Positions 24,217-34,017 of a stretch of 64,000 nucleotides of DNA are shown in pieces. The DNA is from CAWIXB01 sp963839955 (GTDB lineage Bacteria; Actinomycetota; Actinomycetes; JACCUZ01): assembly GCA_963839955.1 (NCBI GenBank), contig CAWIXB010000001.1, forward strand, positions 3,038,001-3,102,000, in the 5' to 3' direction. Every line of letters starts with the position of its first letter. Within the stretch, counting starts at the first letter, position 1. A program made the translations under genes and the position numbers. The notes below the pieces were generated by a model. It was not told the DNA's origin and ran no database searches. It was given only the letters and a program-made list of their open reading frames with translations.

Positions 24217-25512
24217 TCAGGTGTCGACGCGGTCCAGGACGAGCGGCGGCGTGTCGGGTCGGGCGTCCTCCGGCGCGATCGTCACGGCCTCCTCGAGCGC
24301 GGCCTCGGCCCGCTCGAACCGCTCCGGGGTGTCGGTGTGCAGGGTGAAGAGCGGCTCGCCACCCCGGACGGTCGCCCCGGGCTTGGCGTGCATCTCGACA
24401 CCGGCGGCGGCCTGCACCGGGTCCTCCTTGCGCGCCCGTCCCGCGCCGAGTCGCCATGCCGCAATCCCGACCGCGTAGGCGTCGAGACCGACAAGGACGC
24501 CATCGGCCGGGGCGGGGATGACGTGGGTCTCGCGGGCCGTCGGCAGCGGCGCATCGGGGTCGCCGTCCTGGGCGCGGATCATCCGCTTCCAGACGTCCAT
24601 GGCCGAGCCGTCCCGCAGCTTGTCGGCCGGGTCGACCTCGTCGAGACCGCCGGCGTCGAGCATCTCGCGGGCCAGTGCCACGGTGAGCTCGACGACGTCG
24701 GCGGGGCCGCCACCGGCGAGCACCTCGACCGACTCGCGCACCTCGAGCGCGTTGCCCGCCGTGAGCCCGAGGGGGGTGTCCATGTCGGTGAGCAGGGCCA
24801 CGGTGCGCACACCGTGGTCGCCACCGAGGGCCACCATGGTGCGCGCCAGCTCGCGCGCCCGGTCGACGTCCTTCATGAACGCGCCCGAGCCGACCTTGAC
24901 GTCGAGCACCAGCGCGCTGGTGCCCTCCGCGATCTTCTTGCTCATGATCGAGCTGGCGATCAACGGGATCGACTCGACGGTGCCGGTGACGTCGCGCAGG
25001 CCGTAGAGCTTCTTGTCGGCCGGGGCAAGCTCGTCGCCGGCCGCGCACACCACCGCACCCACGTCACGAAGCTGGTCGAGGAACTCCTGGTGGGTCACCG
25101 TCGCGCGCCAGCCCGGGATCGACTCGAGCTTGTCGAGCGTGCCGCCGGTGTGCCCGAGCCCGCGGCCGGACAGCTGCGGCACGGCAGCGCCGCAGGCAGC
25201 GACCAGAGGCGCCAGCGGCAGGGTGATCTTGTCGCCGACGCCACCGGTCGAGTGCTTGTCGGTGGTGGGGCGCCCACCGAGCGCGTCGGTCGGCAGGCTC
25301 ATCCGCTCGCCCGACGCGATCATCGCCTCGGTCCACCGCGAGACCTCGTGCCGGCTCATGCCGTTGAGCAGGATCGCCATGGCCAGCGCCGACATCTGCT
25401 CGTCGGCGACGTCGCCCTTGGTGTAGGCGTCGATCACCCAGTCGATCTGGCCGTCGGAGAGCTCGTGCCCGTCCCGCTTGGCGACGATCACGTCGACCGC
25501 GTCGAAGCTCAC
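24217..25512 (-). CDS. deoA: Thymidine (pyrimidine-nucleoside) phosphorylase
   Basis: 431 residues converting thymidine, deoxyuridine and perhaps uridine to base and (deoxy)ribose 1-phosphate. Signature segments are DKHSTGGVGDK, the family pattern SGRGLGHTGGTLDKLE, SSIMSKKIAEGTSALVLDVK, and the C-terminal barrel-sandwich region EMHAKPGATVRGGEPLF. GTG 25512 overlaps the cytidine deaminase stop by 4 bp. It sits at the end of the tightly overlapped importer-cdd-deoA series, which fits uptake of pyrimidine nucleosides, deamination, then phosphorolysis. Its product feeds the phosphomutase and DeoC encoded 12-16 kb away. Confidence 0.95.
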   Translation of the reverse strand: MSFDAVDVIVAKRDGHELSDGQIDWVIDAYTKGDVADEQMSALAMAILLNGMSRHEVSRWTEAMIASGERMSLPTDALGGRPTTDKHSTGGVGDKITLPLAPLVAACGAAVPQLSGRGLGHTGGTLDKLESIPGWRATVTHQEFLDQLRDVGAVVCAAGDELAPADKKLYGLRDVTGTVESIPLIASSIMSKKIAEGTSALVLDVKVGSGAFMKDVDRARELARTMVALGGDHGVRTVALLTDMDTPLGLTAGNALEVRESVEVLAGGGPADVVELTVALAREMLDAGGLDEVDPADKLRDGSAMDVWKRMIRAQDGDPDAPLPTARETHVIPAPADGVLVGLDAYAVGIAAWRLGAGRARKEDPVQAAAGVEMHAKPGATVRGGEPLFTLHTDTPERFERAEAALEEAVTIAPEDARPDTPPLVLDRVDT

Positions 25513-25928
25513 GCGCGTGACACCAGGTCGTCGGGTCCGAACGCGTCGGGAAGCACCTCGGCCATCGGCCGGATCCCACTGACCGTGTCGAGCAGCATCG
25601 TCGGCCCGCCGTTCTCCCACAGCAGCTGACGACAGCGCCCGCACGGCATCAGCGCCTCGCCGTGTCCGTCGACGCACACGACGGCGACGAGACGCCCGCC
25701 GCCGCTGGCGTGCAGGGCGGACACCAGCCCGCACTCGGCGCAGAGCCCCACGCCGTACGACGCGTTCTCGACGTTGCAGCCGCTCACGACCCGGCCGTCG
25801 TCGACCAGGCCAGCCGCACCGACCCGGAACTTGGAGTAAGGCGCGTAGGCGCGCTCCATGACCTCGGTGGCCGCGCGCCGCAGCGCCGCCCAGTCGACCT
25901 CCGGCGCGGCCTCGTCAGGGTGGCTCAC
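25509..25928 (-). CDS. cdd: Cytidine deaminase
   Basis: 139 residues of the homotetrameric cytidine deaminase family. The zinc motif is intact: CAECGLVSAL with catalytic Glu, and PCGRCRQLLWE. The N-terminal YAPYSKFRVGAAG and NVENASYGVG are standard. It makes uridine or deoxyuridine from cytidine or deoxycytidine for DeoA. It overlaps the upstream permease by 4 bp and the downstream deoA by 4 bp, so expression is tied to the transporter. Confidence 0.96.
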   Translation of the reverse strand: MSHPDEAAPEVDWAALRRAATEVMERAYAPYSKFRVGAAGLVDDGRVVSGCNVENASYGVGLCAECGLVSALHASGGGRLVAVVCVDGHGEALMPCGRCRQLLWENGGPTMLLDTVSGIRPMAEVLPDAFGPDDLVSRA

Positions 25929-27193
25929 CCACCCTCTCCCTTCCGGTAGACCAGGCCGTCGGCCGCCGGCATCCGGAGCCGTTGCGAGGCCAGGGCGAGC
26001 ACCAGCAGCGTCGTGATGTAGGGGGTCATGACCGTGAAGTCCCCGGGCACCGTGTCAGTGCTGGCGTACCACGAGATGACGGCGGCGCCCGCGATCGCCG
26101 CCACCACGGCAACCCCCACACGCGTGCGCCGGACCTGCCAGGCCGCGAGCGCGAGCAGGGCGAGCCCGACGACGAGCAGCAGGGCGTGCACCGACTCCTC
26201 GCCGCGGCGCAGGCGCAGCGCGTCGGTGTAGCCGAAGAGCCCGGCCCCACCGGCGAGCCCACCGGGCCGCCAGTTGCCGAAGATCATCGCGGCCAGGCCG
26301 ATGTAGCCGCGTCCGCCGGTCTGGCCGTCGCGGTACTGGCTCTGCGCGACGATGGCGAGGAAGGCTCCACCGAGCCCGGCAAACGCACCGGAGGCGACGA
26401 CCGCGTAGTACTTGTACTTGAGCACCTTGACGCCGAGCGACTCGGCGGCATACGGACTCTCGCCACAGGACCGCAGCCGCAGACCGAAAGCGGTCCGCCA
26501 GAGCACGTAGTAGGTGCCCACGAGCAGGAGAATCGCGATCAGCGTGAGCACGGACACGTTGTTGACCAGCGCCCGCGCGAACGACGCCAGGTCGGAGATC
26601 AGGAACCAGCCCTTCTTCTCGACGTCGAGGAGTGGGTCGGACAGGGCGGAGATCGTGATCGCCGGAAGGTCGGGGATCGTCGGCGACTGACTCGACCCGC
26701 CGCCCTTCACGCCGGTGAACGCCAGCTCTGCCAGGTAGGCGGCGACACCGACGGCGAGGATGTTGATGGCCACGCCGCTCACGATGTGGTCGACGCCGAA
26801 GGTGACCGTCGCCAGCGCGTGCAGCAGACCGCCCAGCGCGCCCATCACCACCGCCATGCCCACGCCGGCCCACGCGCCCCACTGGTAGCCGGCCCAGCCG
26901 GCGCCGAAGGTGCCGAGGATCATCATCCCTTCGAGCCCGATGTTGACGACGCCCGCCCGCTCCGCCCAGAGACCGCCGAGCCCGGCGAGCGCGATCGGCA
27001 CCGCGAGCCCGAGCCCTGCGCCGAGCGTGCCGCTCGAGTCGATGTCGTCGGCGCCGCTCACGACCCGGATGATCGAGAACAACAGGATGACGCCCGCCAG
27101 CACCAGCAGCGTGAAGGGCAGGCCCGGCTGCAGCCGCCGCTTCGTCGGCGCCGCGGTGCTCGGGCCGCCCGTGGTCGGGGTGCTCGTGCTCAT
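25925..27193 (-). CDS. Nucleoside ABC transporter permease, second subunit
   Basis: 422 residues of the branched-chain-amino-acid-like permease superfamily, in the BmpA-associated nucleoside subgroup (NupQ/YufQ type). Multiple transmembrane helices are visible, with the conserved GLWAERAGVVNIGLEGMMIL and LRLRSCGESPYAAESLGVK (the EAA-like coupling loop to the ATPase). A long cytosolic N-terminus rich in Thr/Pro precedes the first helix. An insert around residues 170-200 (PTIPDLPAITISALSDPLLD) is predicted outside the membrane. It overlaps the partner permease and cdd by 4 bp each. Confidence 0.93.
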   Translation of the reverse strand: MSTSTPTTGGPSTAAPTKRRLQPGLPFTLLVLAGVILLFSIIRVVSGADDIDSSGTLGAGLGLAVPIALAGLGGLWAERAGVVNIGLEGMMILGTFGAGWAGYQWGAWAGVGMAVVMGALGGLLHALATVTFGVDHIVSGVAINILAVGVAAYLAELAFTGVKGGGSSQSPTIPDLPAITISALSDPLLDVEKKGWFLISDLASFARALVNNVSVLTLIAILLLVGTYYVLWRTAFGLRLRSCGESPYAAESLGVKVLKYKYYAVVASGAFAGLGGAFLAIVAQSQYRDGQTGGRGYIGLAAMIFGNWRPGGLAGGAGLFGYTDALRLRRGEESVHALLLVVGLALLALAAWQVRRTRVGVAVVAAIAGAAVISWYASTDTVPGDFTVMTPYITTLLVLALASQRLRMPAADGLVYRKGEGG

Positions 27194-28308
27194 GCGGTCA
27201 CCTCCTCGCGCTCACCGGACGGTCTGCTCGCATCCAGCTCACGAGCCACCCGGCGCGACTCGGCGACGATGCCGTAGCGCCGCACGAGCTCGTAGGCGAT
27301 GACGACGGCGAGCACGATGACGCCCTGCATGATCTGCACGATCTGGATGGAGACCCCTGCCTGGATCTGCAGGGGGTTGGCCGCTGTCGACAGGTAGGCG
27401 AAGAGCAGGGCGCCGAACGCCATGCCCACCGGCGAGTTGCGCCCGATCAGCGCAACCGCGATGCCGCTGAAGCCGAGGCCCGACTGAAAGGTGAGGCTGT
27501 AGGAATATGCCTCGCCGAGCAGGATCGGCAGGGCGACCAGGCCGGCGACCGCTCCGGAGAGCAGCATGGAGTACAGCACCATGCGCTTGACGTGGACGCC
27601 GCTGGCCACGGCGGCTGTCTCGGAACGTCCGGTGGCGCGCAGGTCGAACCCGAAGCGGGTGCGGCCCAGGATGAACCAGTAGACGACGCCGACCAGCGCC
27701 GCGATCAGGAGGAAGCCGTAGACGTCGAGCGGGCTGTCCGGCACGAGCGGCAGTCCTGGCATACGTCCCGACTCGGGGATCGGCTTGGTGCCGATGTTGT
27801 TACTGCCAGCGACGTCGACGGCTGCCTTGCGGAGCAGGTAGGCCACGAGCGCGCCGGCGATCGCGTTGAGCATGATGGTCGAGATGACCTCGCTCACACC
27901 GCGATAGACCTTCAGCGCCCCGGCGATGCCTGCCCAGGCGGCACCGACGACCATCGCCACGATCATGGTCGCGATGATGCTGAACGGCTGAGGCAGGGTC
28001 ACCTCGCCGGCGAAGACAGCGGCGGCGAAGCCGGCAACGCGGTACTGCCCCTCGACGCCGATGTTGAACAGGTTCATCCGGAAGCCGATGGCCACGGCGA
28101 GCGCCGCGAGATAGAGGGTGATCGCCCCGTTGAAGGTCTGGGCCACCGTGCGGGGGCGCTCCCATCCGGAGAAGATGATCTCCCAGGTCTGCGCGACCGG
28201 GTCACCGGCCGCGAGCAGGATGAGGCTGGTGACGACGAAGGCGAAGAACACGGCGAGCAGGGGGGCGGCCAGGTTCAGGGCGACCCGCCGCGGGTTGAAG
28301 CCGCTCAT
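27190..28308 (-). CDS. Nucleoside ABC transporter permease, first subunit
   Basis: 372 residues, NupP/YufP type. Hydrophobic helices begin at AAPLLAVFFAFVVTSLILL; the signature loop FRMNLFNIGVEGQYRVAGF and the ATPase-coupling loop GFDLRATGRSETAAVASGV are present. Together with the partner permease it forms the membrane channel. ATG 28308 overlaps the ATPase stop by 4 bp (ATGA). An open frame extends far upstream but lies inside the ATPase gene in another frame and was not used. Confidence 0.93.
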   Translation of the reverse strand: MSGFNPRRVALNLAAPLLAVFFAFVVTSLILLAAGDPVAQTWEIIFSGWERPRTVAQTFNGAITLYLAALAVAIGFRMNLFNIGVEGQYRVAGFAAAVFAGEVTLPQPFSIIATMIVAMVVGAAWAGIAGALKVYRGVSEVISTIMLNAIAGALVAYLLRKAAVDVAGSNNIGTKPIPESGRMPGLPLVPDSPLDVYGFLLIAALVGVVYWFILGRTRFGFDLRATGRSETAAVASGVHVKRMVLYSMLLSGAVAGLVALPILLGEAYSYSLTFQSGLGFSGIAVALIGRNSPVGMAFGALLFAYLSTAANPLQIQAGVSIQIVQIMQGVIVLAVVIAYELVRRYGIVAESRRVARELDASRPSGEREEVTA

Positions 28309-29858
28309 CGGTCCGCTCCTGCGCCGGTCATGGCTGAACCGAGGTCCTCGGGGGTGACGTGCTGGGGGTCGACCTGGGCGACCAGCCGCCCGCGCAGGAT
28401 GACGTGGATGGTGTCGGACAGGCCGATCAGCTCGTCGAGATCGGCGGAGACCAGGAGCACGGCCAGGCCGTCGCGGCGCGCCTGCCGGATGGAGTCCCAG
28501 ATCGCCGCCTGAGCCCCCACGTCGACGCCGCGGGTCGGGTGGGCGGCGATGAGCAGGACCGGGTCGCCGCTCATCTCCCGGCCCACGATGAGCTTCTGCT
28601 GGTTTCCGCCGGAGAGGGCGGAGGCAAGGACGTCGATGCTGGGTGTCCGGACGTCGTTCTCGTCGACGATGCGCTGGGTGTCCCGTCGCGCGCCAGCGCG
28701 GTCGATCAACGGCCCGCGGACGTTCGGAGGGAGAGTCTGGTGACCGAGGATGCGGTTCTCCCACAGCGGTGCCTCGAGCAGCAGGCCGTGACGGTGACGG
28801 TCCTCGGGGATGTAGCCGATGCCGGCCTCACGGCGCGCCCGCGTCGACCAGCGGCTGATGTCGCGGTCGTCGAGGGTGATCGCGCCCGCGTCGACGGGCC
28901 GCATCCCCATGATCGCCTCGACGAGCTCCGCCTGGCCGTTGCCCTCGACGCCCGCGATGCCAAGGATCTCGCCCCTGTGGATGGTGAAGGACACGTCCTG
29001 GAGGAGCGGGCGGCCACGGGCCGATACGACGCTGAGCCCGGCCAGCTCGATCAGCTTCTCGTCGGTGACGGTGGACTCCCGGGTCTCCGGCGAGGGCAGC
29101 TCGCTGCCCACCATGAGCTCGGCGAGCTGACGAGCATTCACCTTCGCCGGGTCCACTGTCGACACCGTCGTGCCGCGTCTGATCACCGTGATCTCGTCGG
29201 CGACCGCGAGCACCTCGTCGAGCTTGTGCGAGATGAAGATGACGGTCAGTCCCTCGGCCTTGAGCTCGCGCAGGTTGCCGAACAGCTCGTCGACCTCCTG
29301 CGGGACCAGGACCGCGGTGGGCTCGTCGAGGATGAGGATGTTCGCGCCCCGGTAGAGCACCTTGAGGATCTCGACCCGCTGGCGGTCGCCCACCCCGAGA
29401 TCCTCGACCAGCTCGTCGGGCTCCACGTCGAGCCGGTAGGAGTCGGAGATCTCCTTGATGCGAGAGCGGGCCTTCTTGAAGTCGAGCAGGCCGCCACCTC
29501 GCGTGGGCTCGCTGCCGAGCACGACGTTCTCGAGCACCGTGAGGTTGTCGGCGAGCATGAAGTGCTGGTGCACCATGCCGACACCACTCGCGATCGCGTC
29601 GGACGGTGAGGAGAACGTGACCTCCAGCCCGTTGACCGAGATGGCGCCCTCGTCCGGACGCTGCATGCCGTAGAGCGTCTTCATCAGCGTGGACTTGCCG
29701 GCGCCGTTCTCGCCCACGATCGCGTGCACGGTGCCGCGGCGCACCGTGATGTCGATGTCGTGGTTCGCGACGACACCCGGGAAGCGCTTCGTGATGCCGC
29801 GCAGCTCGACCGCCGCGGTGGCGTCGGCTGCCTTCGGTGGGCTGCTCGTGGTCGTGAT
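28305..29858 (-). CDS. Nucleoside ABC transporter ATPase (tandem domains), probable ATC start
   Basis: About 517 residues with two ABC domains, NupO/RbsA-like. Domain 1: GENGAGKST Walker A, LGVGDRQRVEILKVL signature, ILILDEPTAVLVPQE. Domain 2: GVEGNGQAELVEAIM (degenerate Walker A), SGGNQQKLIVGREM and VLLIAAHPTRGVDVGA. The first standard codon, GTG 29744, would start at RRGTVHAIVGENG and delete the first strand and A-loop. In the same frame ATC 29858 gives TTTSSPPKAADATAAVELRG then ITKRFPGVVANHDIDI, as the family requires, and GGAGG (29869-29865) lies exactly six bases before it. No ATG, GTG or TTG exists in frame between. ATC is therefore annotated as start. Confidence 0.93.
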   Translation of the reverse strand: MTTTSSPPKAADATAAVELRGITKRFPGVVANHDIDITVRRGTVHAIVGENGAGKSTLMKTLYGMQRPDEGAISVNGLEVTFSSPSDAIASGVGMVHQHFMLADNLTVLENVVLGSEPTRGGGLLDFKKARSRIKEISDSYRLDVEPDELVEDLGVGDRQRVEILKVLYRGANILILDEPTAVLVPQEVDELFGNLRELKAEGLTVIFISHKLDEVLAVADEITVIRRGTTVSTVDPAKVNARQLAELMVGSELPSPETRESTVTDEKLIELAGLSVVSARGRPLLQDVSFTIHRGEILGIAGVEGNGQAELVEAIMGMRPVDAGAITLDDRDISRWSTRARREAGIGYIPEDRHRHGLLLEAPLWENRILGHQTLPPNVRGPLIDRAGARRDTQRIVDENDVRTPSIDVLASALSGGNQQKLIVGREMSGDPVLLIAAHPTRGVDVGAQAAIWDSIRQARRDGLAVLLVSADLDELIGLSDTIHVILRGRLVAQVDPQHVTPEDLGSAMTGAGADR

Positions 29859-29896
29859 GACGAACCTCCGCAGGACGGACGGCGCTCGGACATGGC

Positions 29897-29934
29897 TCGG
29901 GCCCGGGGAGACGCTACCGCCTCCCCGGGCCCGA
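29897..29934 (-). terminator. Perfect 14-bp hairpin between binding-protein gene and ATPase
   Basis: Arms 29897-29910 and 29921-29934 are perfect complements (TCGGGCCCGGGGAG and its partner) around a 10-base loop. It lies downstream of the lipoprotein gene and 39 bp before the ATPase start codon. There is no U-tract. Such a hairpin could partly terminate or stabilise the upstream mRNA so that binding protein is made in excess over transporter. Confidence 0.7.
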
Positions 29935-29986
29935 AACCTGGGTACTGCTGATCAACCCGCCGTCGCGCCTGCCCGGCAGGTCCTTC

Positions 29987-31039
29987 TTACTTGTCCGGGA
30001 CGGTGGTCTCGCCGCTGATGATCTTCTCTTTGAACCCGTCGACGTCCGACGCGATGTCGTCGACCGCGCCGCCGGTCTTCGAGTAGTCGACCCCGTTCTT
30101 CTTGAGGTCGTAGACCGTCACGCCCGCCTTGAACGCGTCGTCGTTCACGCTGCTGATGAAGTCGAACACCGCCACGTCGACCTTCTTGATCATCGACGAG
30201 ATGATGACGTCCTTCACCGCAGCGTCGGCGGTGTTGTACTGGTCGGAGTCGACGCCGATCGCCATCGCGCCGCCCTCCTTGGCGGCCTCGAAGACCCCAC
30301 CTCCGGACCCGCCGGCTGCGTGGAAGACCACGTCGGCGCCACCGTCGATGAGACCCGTCGCGGCCGTCTTGCCCTTCGCCGCGTCGGTGAACCCGGAGAA
30401 GTCCGGCGGCTGGGTCAGGTAGGTCGACTCGACCTTGGTGCCGGCCTTGCCCGCCTCCGCACCGGCCTTGAAGCCGGCCTCGAACTTCTTGATGAGCGGC
30501 ACGCCGACGCCACCCACGAATCCGACGGTTCCCGACTTCGACTTCAGCGCAGCGATGACGCCGACCAGGAAGGAACCCTCGTGCTCGGCGAAGACCAGGT
30601 TCGCGATGTTGTCAGCCGTCGAGTCGGGGCTGGCGTCGTCGACGATGCCCCACTTGACGTCGGGGTACTCCTTGGCGACCTTGCCGAGCGGGATGGCGTA
30701 GGCGAAGCCGACCGCGATGATGGGGTTGTAGCCCGCGTCGGCGAGCTGGCGAAGCCGCTCCTCCTTGGCCGACTCCGGCTCGTCCTGGACCGCTTCGGCC
30801 TCCTGGATCCCGACGCCGAGGTCCGCCTTGGCCTTGTCGAGGCCGGCGGCCGCGGAGTCGTTGAACGACTGGTCCCCGCGCCCACCGATGTCGTAGGCCA
30901 GGCCCACCTTCAGCTCGCTGGCGGACTTGTCAGGGGTGCTGCCGCCGGTTGAGGTGTCGTCGCCGTCGTCGCCGCCGCAGGCAGTAAGGACGAGGGCTGC
31001 AGCGAACGTTGCTGCAGCAAGTCTGGTCACCCGTTTCAA
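29987..31039 (-). CDS. BmpA-family nucleoside-binding lipoprotein
   Basis: 350 residues. The N-terminus KRVTRLAAATFAAALVLTAC is a lipoprotein signal with lipobox LTAC, followed by a Gly/Asp linker and the Bmp/PnrA binding domain: LKVGLAYDIGGRGDQSFND, IIAVGFAYAIPLGKVAKEYP, GTVGFVGGVGVPLIKKFEAG, VVFHAAGGSGGGVFEAA and AIGVDSDQYN. In PnrA and its relatives this fold binds purine nucleosides. The start is TTG 31039, with AAGGAG 7 nt upstream; a longer frame exists but lacks signal-peptide logic. It is the first gene of the operon lipoprotein-ATPase-permease-permease-cdd-deoA-cupin. Confidence 0.93.
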   Translation of the reverse strand: MKRVTRLAAATFAAALVLTACGGDDGDDTSTGGSTPDKSASELKVGLAYDIGGRGDQSFNDSAAAGLDKAKADLGVGIQEAEAVQDEPESAKEERLRQLADAGYNPIIAVGFAYAIPLGKVAKEYPDVKWGIVDDASPDSTADNIANLVFAEHEGSFLVGVIAALKSKSGTVGFVGGVGVPLIKKFEAGFKAGAEAGKAGTKVESTYLTQPPDFSGFTDAAKGKTAATGLIDGGADVVFHAAGGSGGGVFEAAKEGGAMAIGVDSDQYNTADAAVKDVIISSMIKKVDVAVFDFISSVNDDAFKAGVTVYDLKKNGVDYSKTGGAVDDIASDVDGFKEKIISGETTVPDK

Positions 31040-31113
31040 AGGGTGTCTCCTTCCGCAAATCCGGCACGGGCTGAGCCCACGCCGCACTCGACCATGGCGG
31101 TCGGGTGAGGCGG

Positions 31114-31119
31114 ACTCTA
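31114..31119 (-). promoter_or_regulatory. Candidate -10 element of nucleoside transporter operon
   Basis: TAGAGT on the minus strand (31119-31114) lies about 75 nt upstream of TTG 31039 in the 131-bp spacer after the M20 peptidase gene. No clear -35 or operator palindrome was found, so this is tentative. Confidence 0.3.
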
Positions 31120-31170
31120 GCGAGGAACCACTGCCCGCCCGGGGAGAAACCACCGAAAGTGGCGGACCCG

Positions 31171-32358
31171 TTACCTGAGCGAGAGCAAAGCGGCGGCGAC
31201 CAGCACCCGGGTGCCGATGGGGATCGCCCGCTCGTCGGCGTCGAAGAGCCCCTGGTGCAGGTCGAGCTCCCGCGGGTCACCGGGGCTGCGCACACCCAGC
31301 CGCGCCAGCGCGCCGGGCACGGAGTCGAGGTACCACGCAAAGTCCTCGCCGCCCAGGCTCTGCTCCGTGGTGGTGACCGCTTCGGGGCCCTCGGTCGCCT
31401 CGACGGCCTGCCTGAGCACCTCGATGCTGCTGGCCTCGTTCTCCACCGGCGGCACATTGCGGTTGTAGACGACCTCGGCCCGCACGTCGTAGGGCGCCAC
31501 GATCGCCTGGACGAGCTCCTCGACCAGGGTGGGCGCCACCTGCCAGGCCGCCCGGTCGAGGCAGCGCAGCGTGCCCTCCACCTCGCCCTCCGAGGGGATG
31601 GCGTTGGCCGCGCGGCCGGCACTGACACGGCCCCAGACCACGCTCAGCGATGCCCGGGGGTCGACCCTGCGGGACAGGCTGGCCGGAAGCTCGGTCACCA
31701 CCCGGCCGAGCGCGTAGACCAGGTCACCGGTGAGGTGCGGCCGGGCCGTGTGGCCGCCGCGGCCGGACAGCCGGACCACGATGTGGTCGGCGGAGGCGGT
31801 GATCGACCCGGTCCGCATACCCAGCTCGCCCACGGTCGTGCGCGGGTCGCAGTGCAGCGCCAGGATGCGCTCGACGTCAGTCAGCCCACCGGCCTCCATC
31901 ACCGCGAGAGCGCCGCTGCGCGAGGACTCCTCGGCGGGCTGGAAGATCAGTCGGACCCTGCCCGGGAGGAGCCCGTCCCGCTGCAGGTCGGCGAGGACAA
32001 GGCCCGCCCCCAGGACCATCACCGTATGCAGGTCGTGGCCGCAGGCGTGGCAGACCCCGGGGTTGAGCGAGGCGTAGGGCACGTCCTTGCGGTCGGCCAG
32101 GGGCAGCGCGTCGATGTCCGCGCGCAGCGCCACCACCCGCCCGCCCTGGCCCACGTCGCAGAGCAGTCCGGTGCCGGTCGGCAGCGGCTTGGGATCGAGC
32201 CCGGCCGCGGTGAGCCGCTCGCGGAGCAGCCGCGTCGTGCGCACCTCGGCCCACGAGAGCTCCGGGTGGGCGTGCAGGTCACGGCGGACGGCCACCAGCT
32301 CGTCGGCGTAGGCCTTCACCATCGCCGCCAGGTCGGCGGGCAGCACGTCGGAGCTCAC
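31171..32358 (-). CDS. M20-family amidohydrolase
   Basis: 395 residues of the M20D aminoacylase/carboxypeptidase/IAA-amino-acid hydrolase group. Seen are VVALRADIDALPL, the metal-binding CHACGHDLHT, the general-base region FQPAEESSRSGALAVMEAGG, the dimerisation domain GRGGHTARPH, and the final metal-ligand segment TEQSLGGEDFAWYL. It cleaves amide bonds of N-acyl or peptide substrates in the cytosol; substrate unknown. GTG 32358 is the start. In mycobacteria related genes (amiA1/amiB1) lie near the nucleoside genes, and the same neighbourhood is preserved here. Probably separate from the Bmp operon, whose promoter spacer follows it. Confidence 0.9.
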   Translation of the reverse strand: MSSDVLPADLAAMVKAYADELVAVRRDLHAHPELSWAEVRTTRLLRERLTAAGLDPKPLPTGTGLLCDVGQGGRVVALRADIDALPLADRKDVPYASLNPGVCHACGHDLHTVMVLGAGLVLADLQRDGLLPGRVRLIFQPAEESSRSGALAVMEAGGLTDVERILALHCDPRTTVGELGMRTGSITASADHIVVRLSGRGGHTARPHLTGDLVYALGRVVTELPASLSRRVDPRASLSVVWGRVSAGRAANAIPSEGEVEGTLRCLDRAAWQVAPTLVEELVQAIVAPYDVRAEVVYNRNVPPVENEASSIEVLRQAVEATEGPEAVTTTEQSLGGEDFAWYLDSVPGALARLGVRSPGDPRELDLHQGLFDADERAIPIGTRVLVAAALLSLR

Positions 32359-32392
32359 TGCCCGACCTTATCTGCCCACCCGAAATGCCTTG

Positions 32393-33973
<1,581 letters not shown>

Positions 33974-33985
33974 GTGCCGAGCGTA
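33974..33985 (-). promoter_or_regulatory. Candidate leaderless promoter of acyl-CoA mutase large subunit
   Basis: TACGCT (33985-33980, minus strand) is 6 nt before ATG 33973, without Shine-Dalgarno. On the other strand TATCGT at 34002-34007 precedes the divergent carboxypeptidase start by 10 nt. Confidence 0.45.
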
Positions 33986-34017
33986 GATGACGGTGTGCGC
34001 CTATCGTTGAGGCAGTC

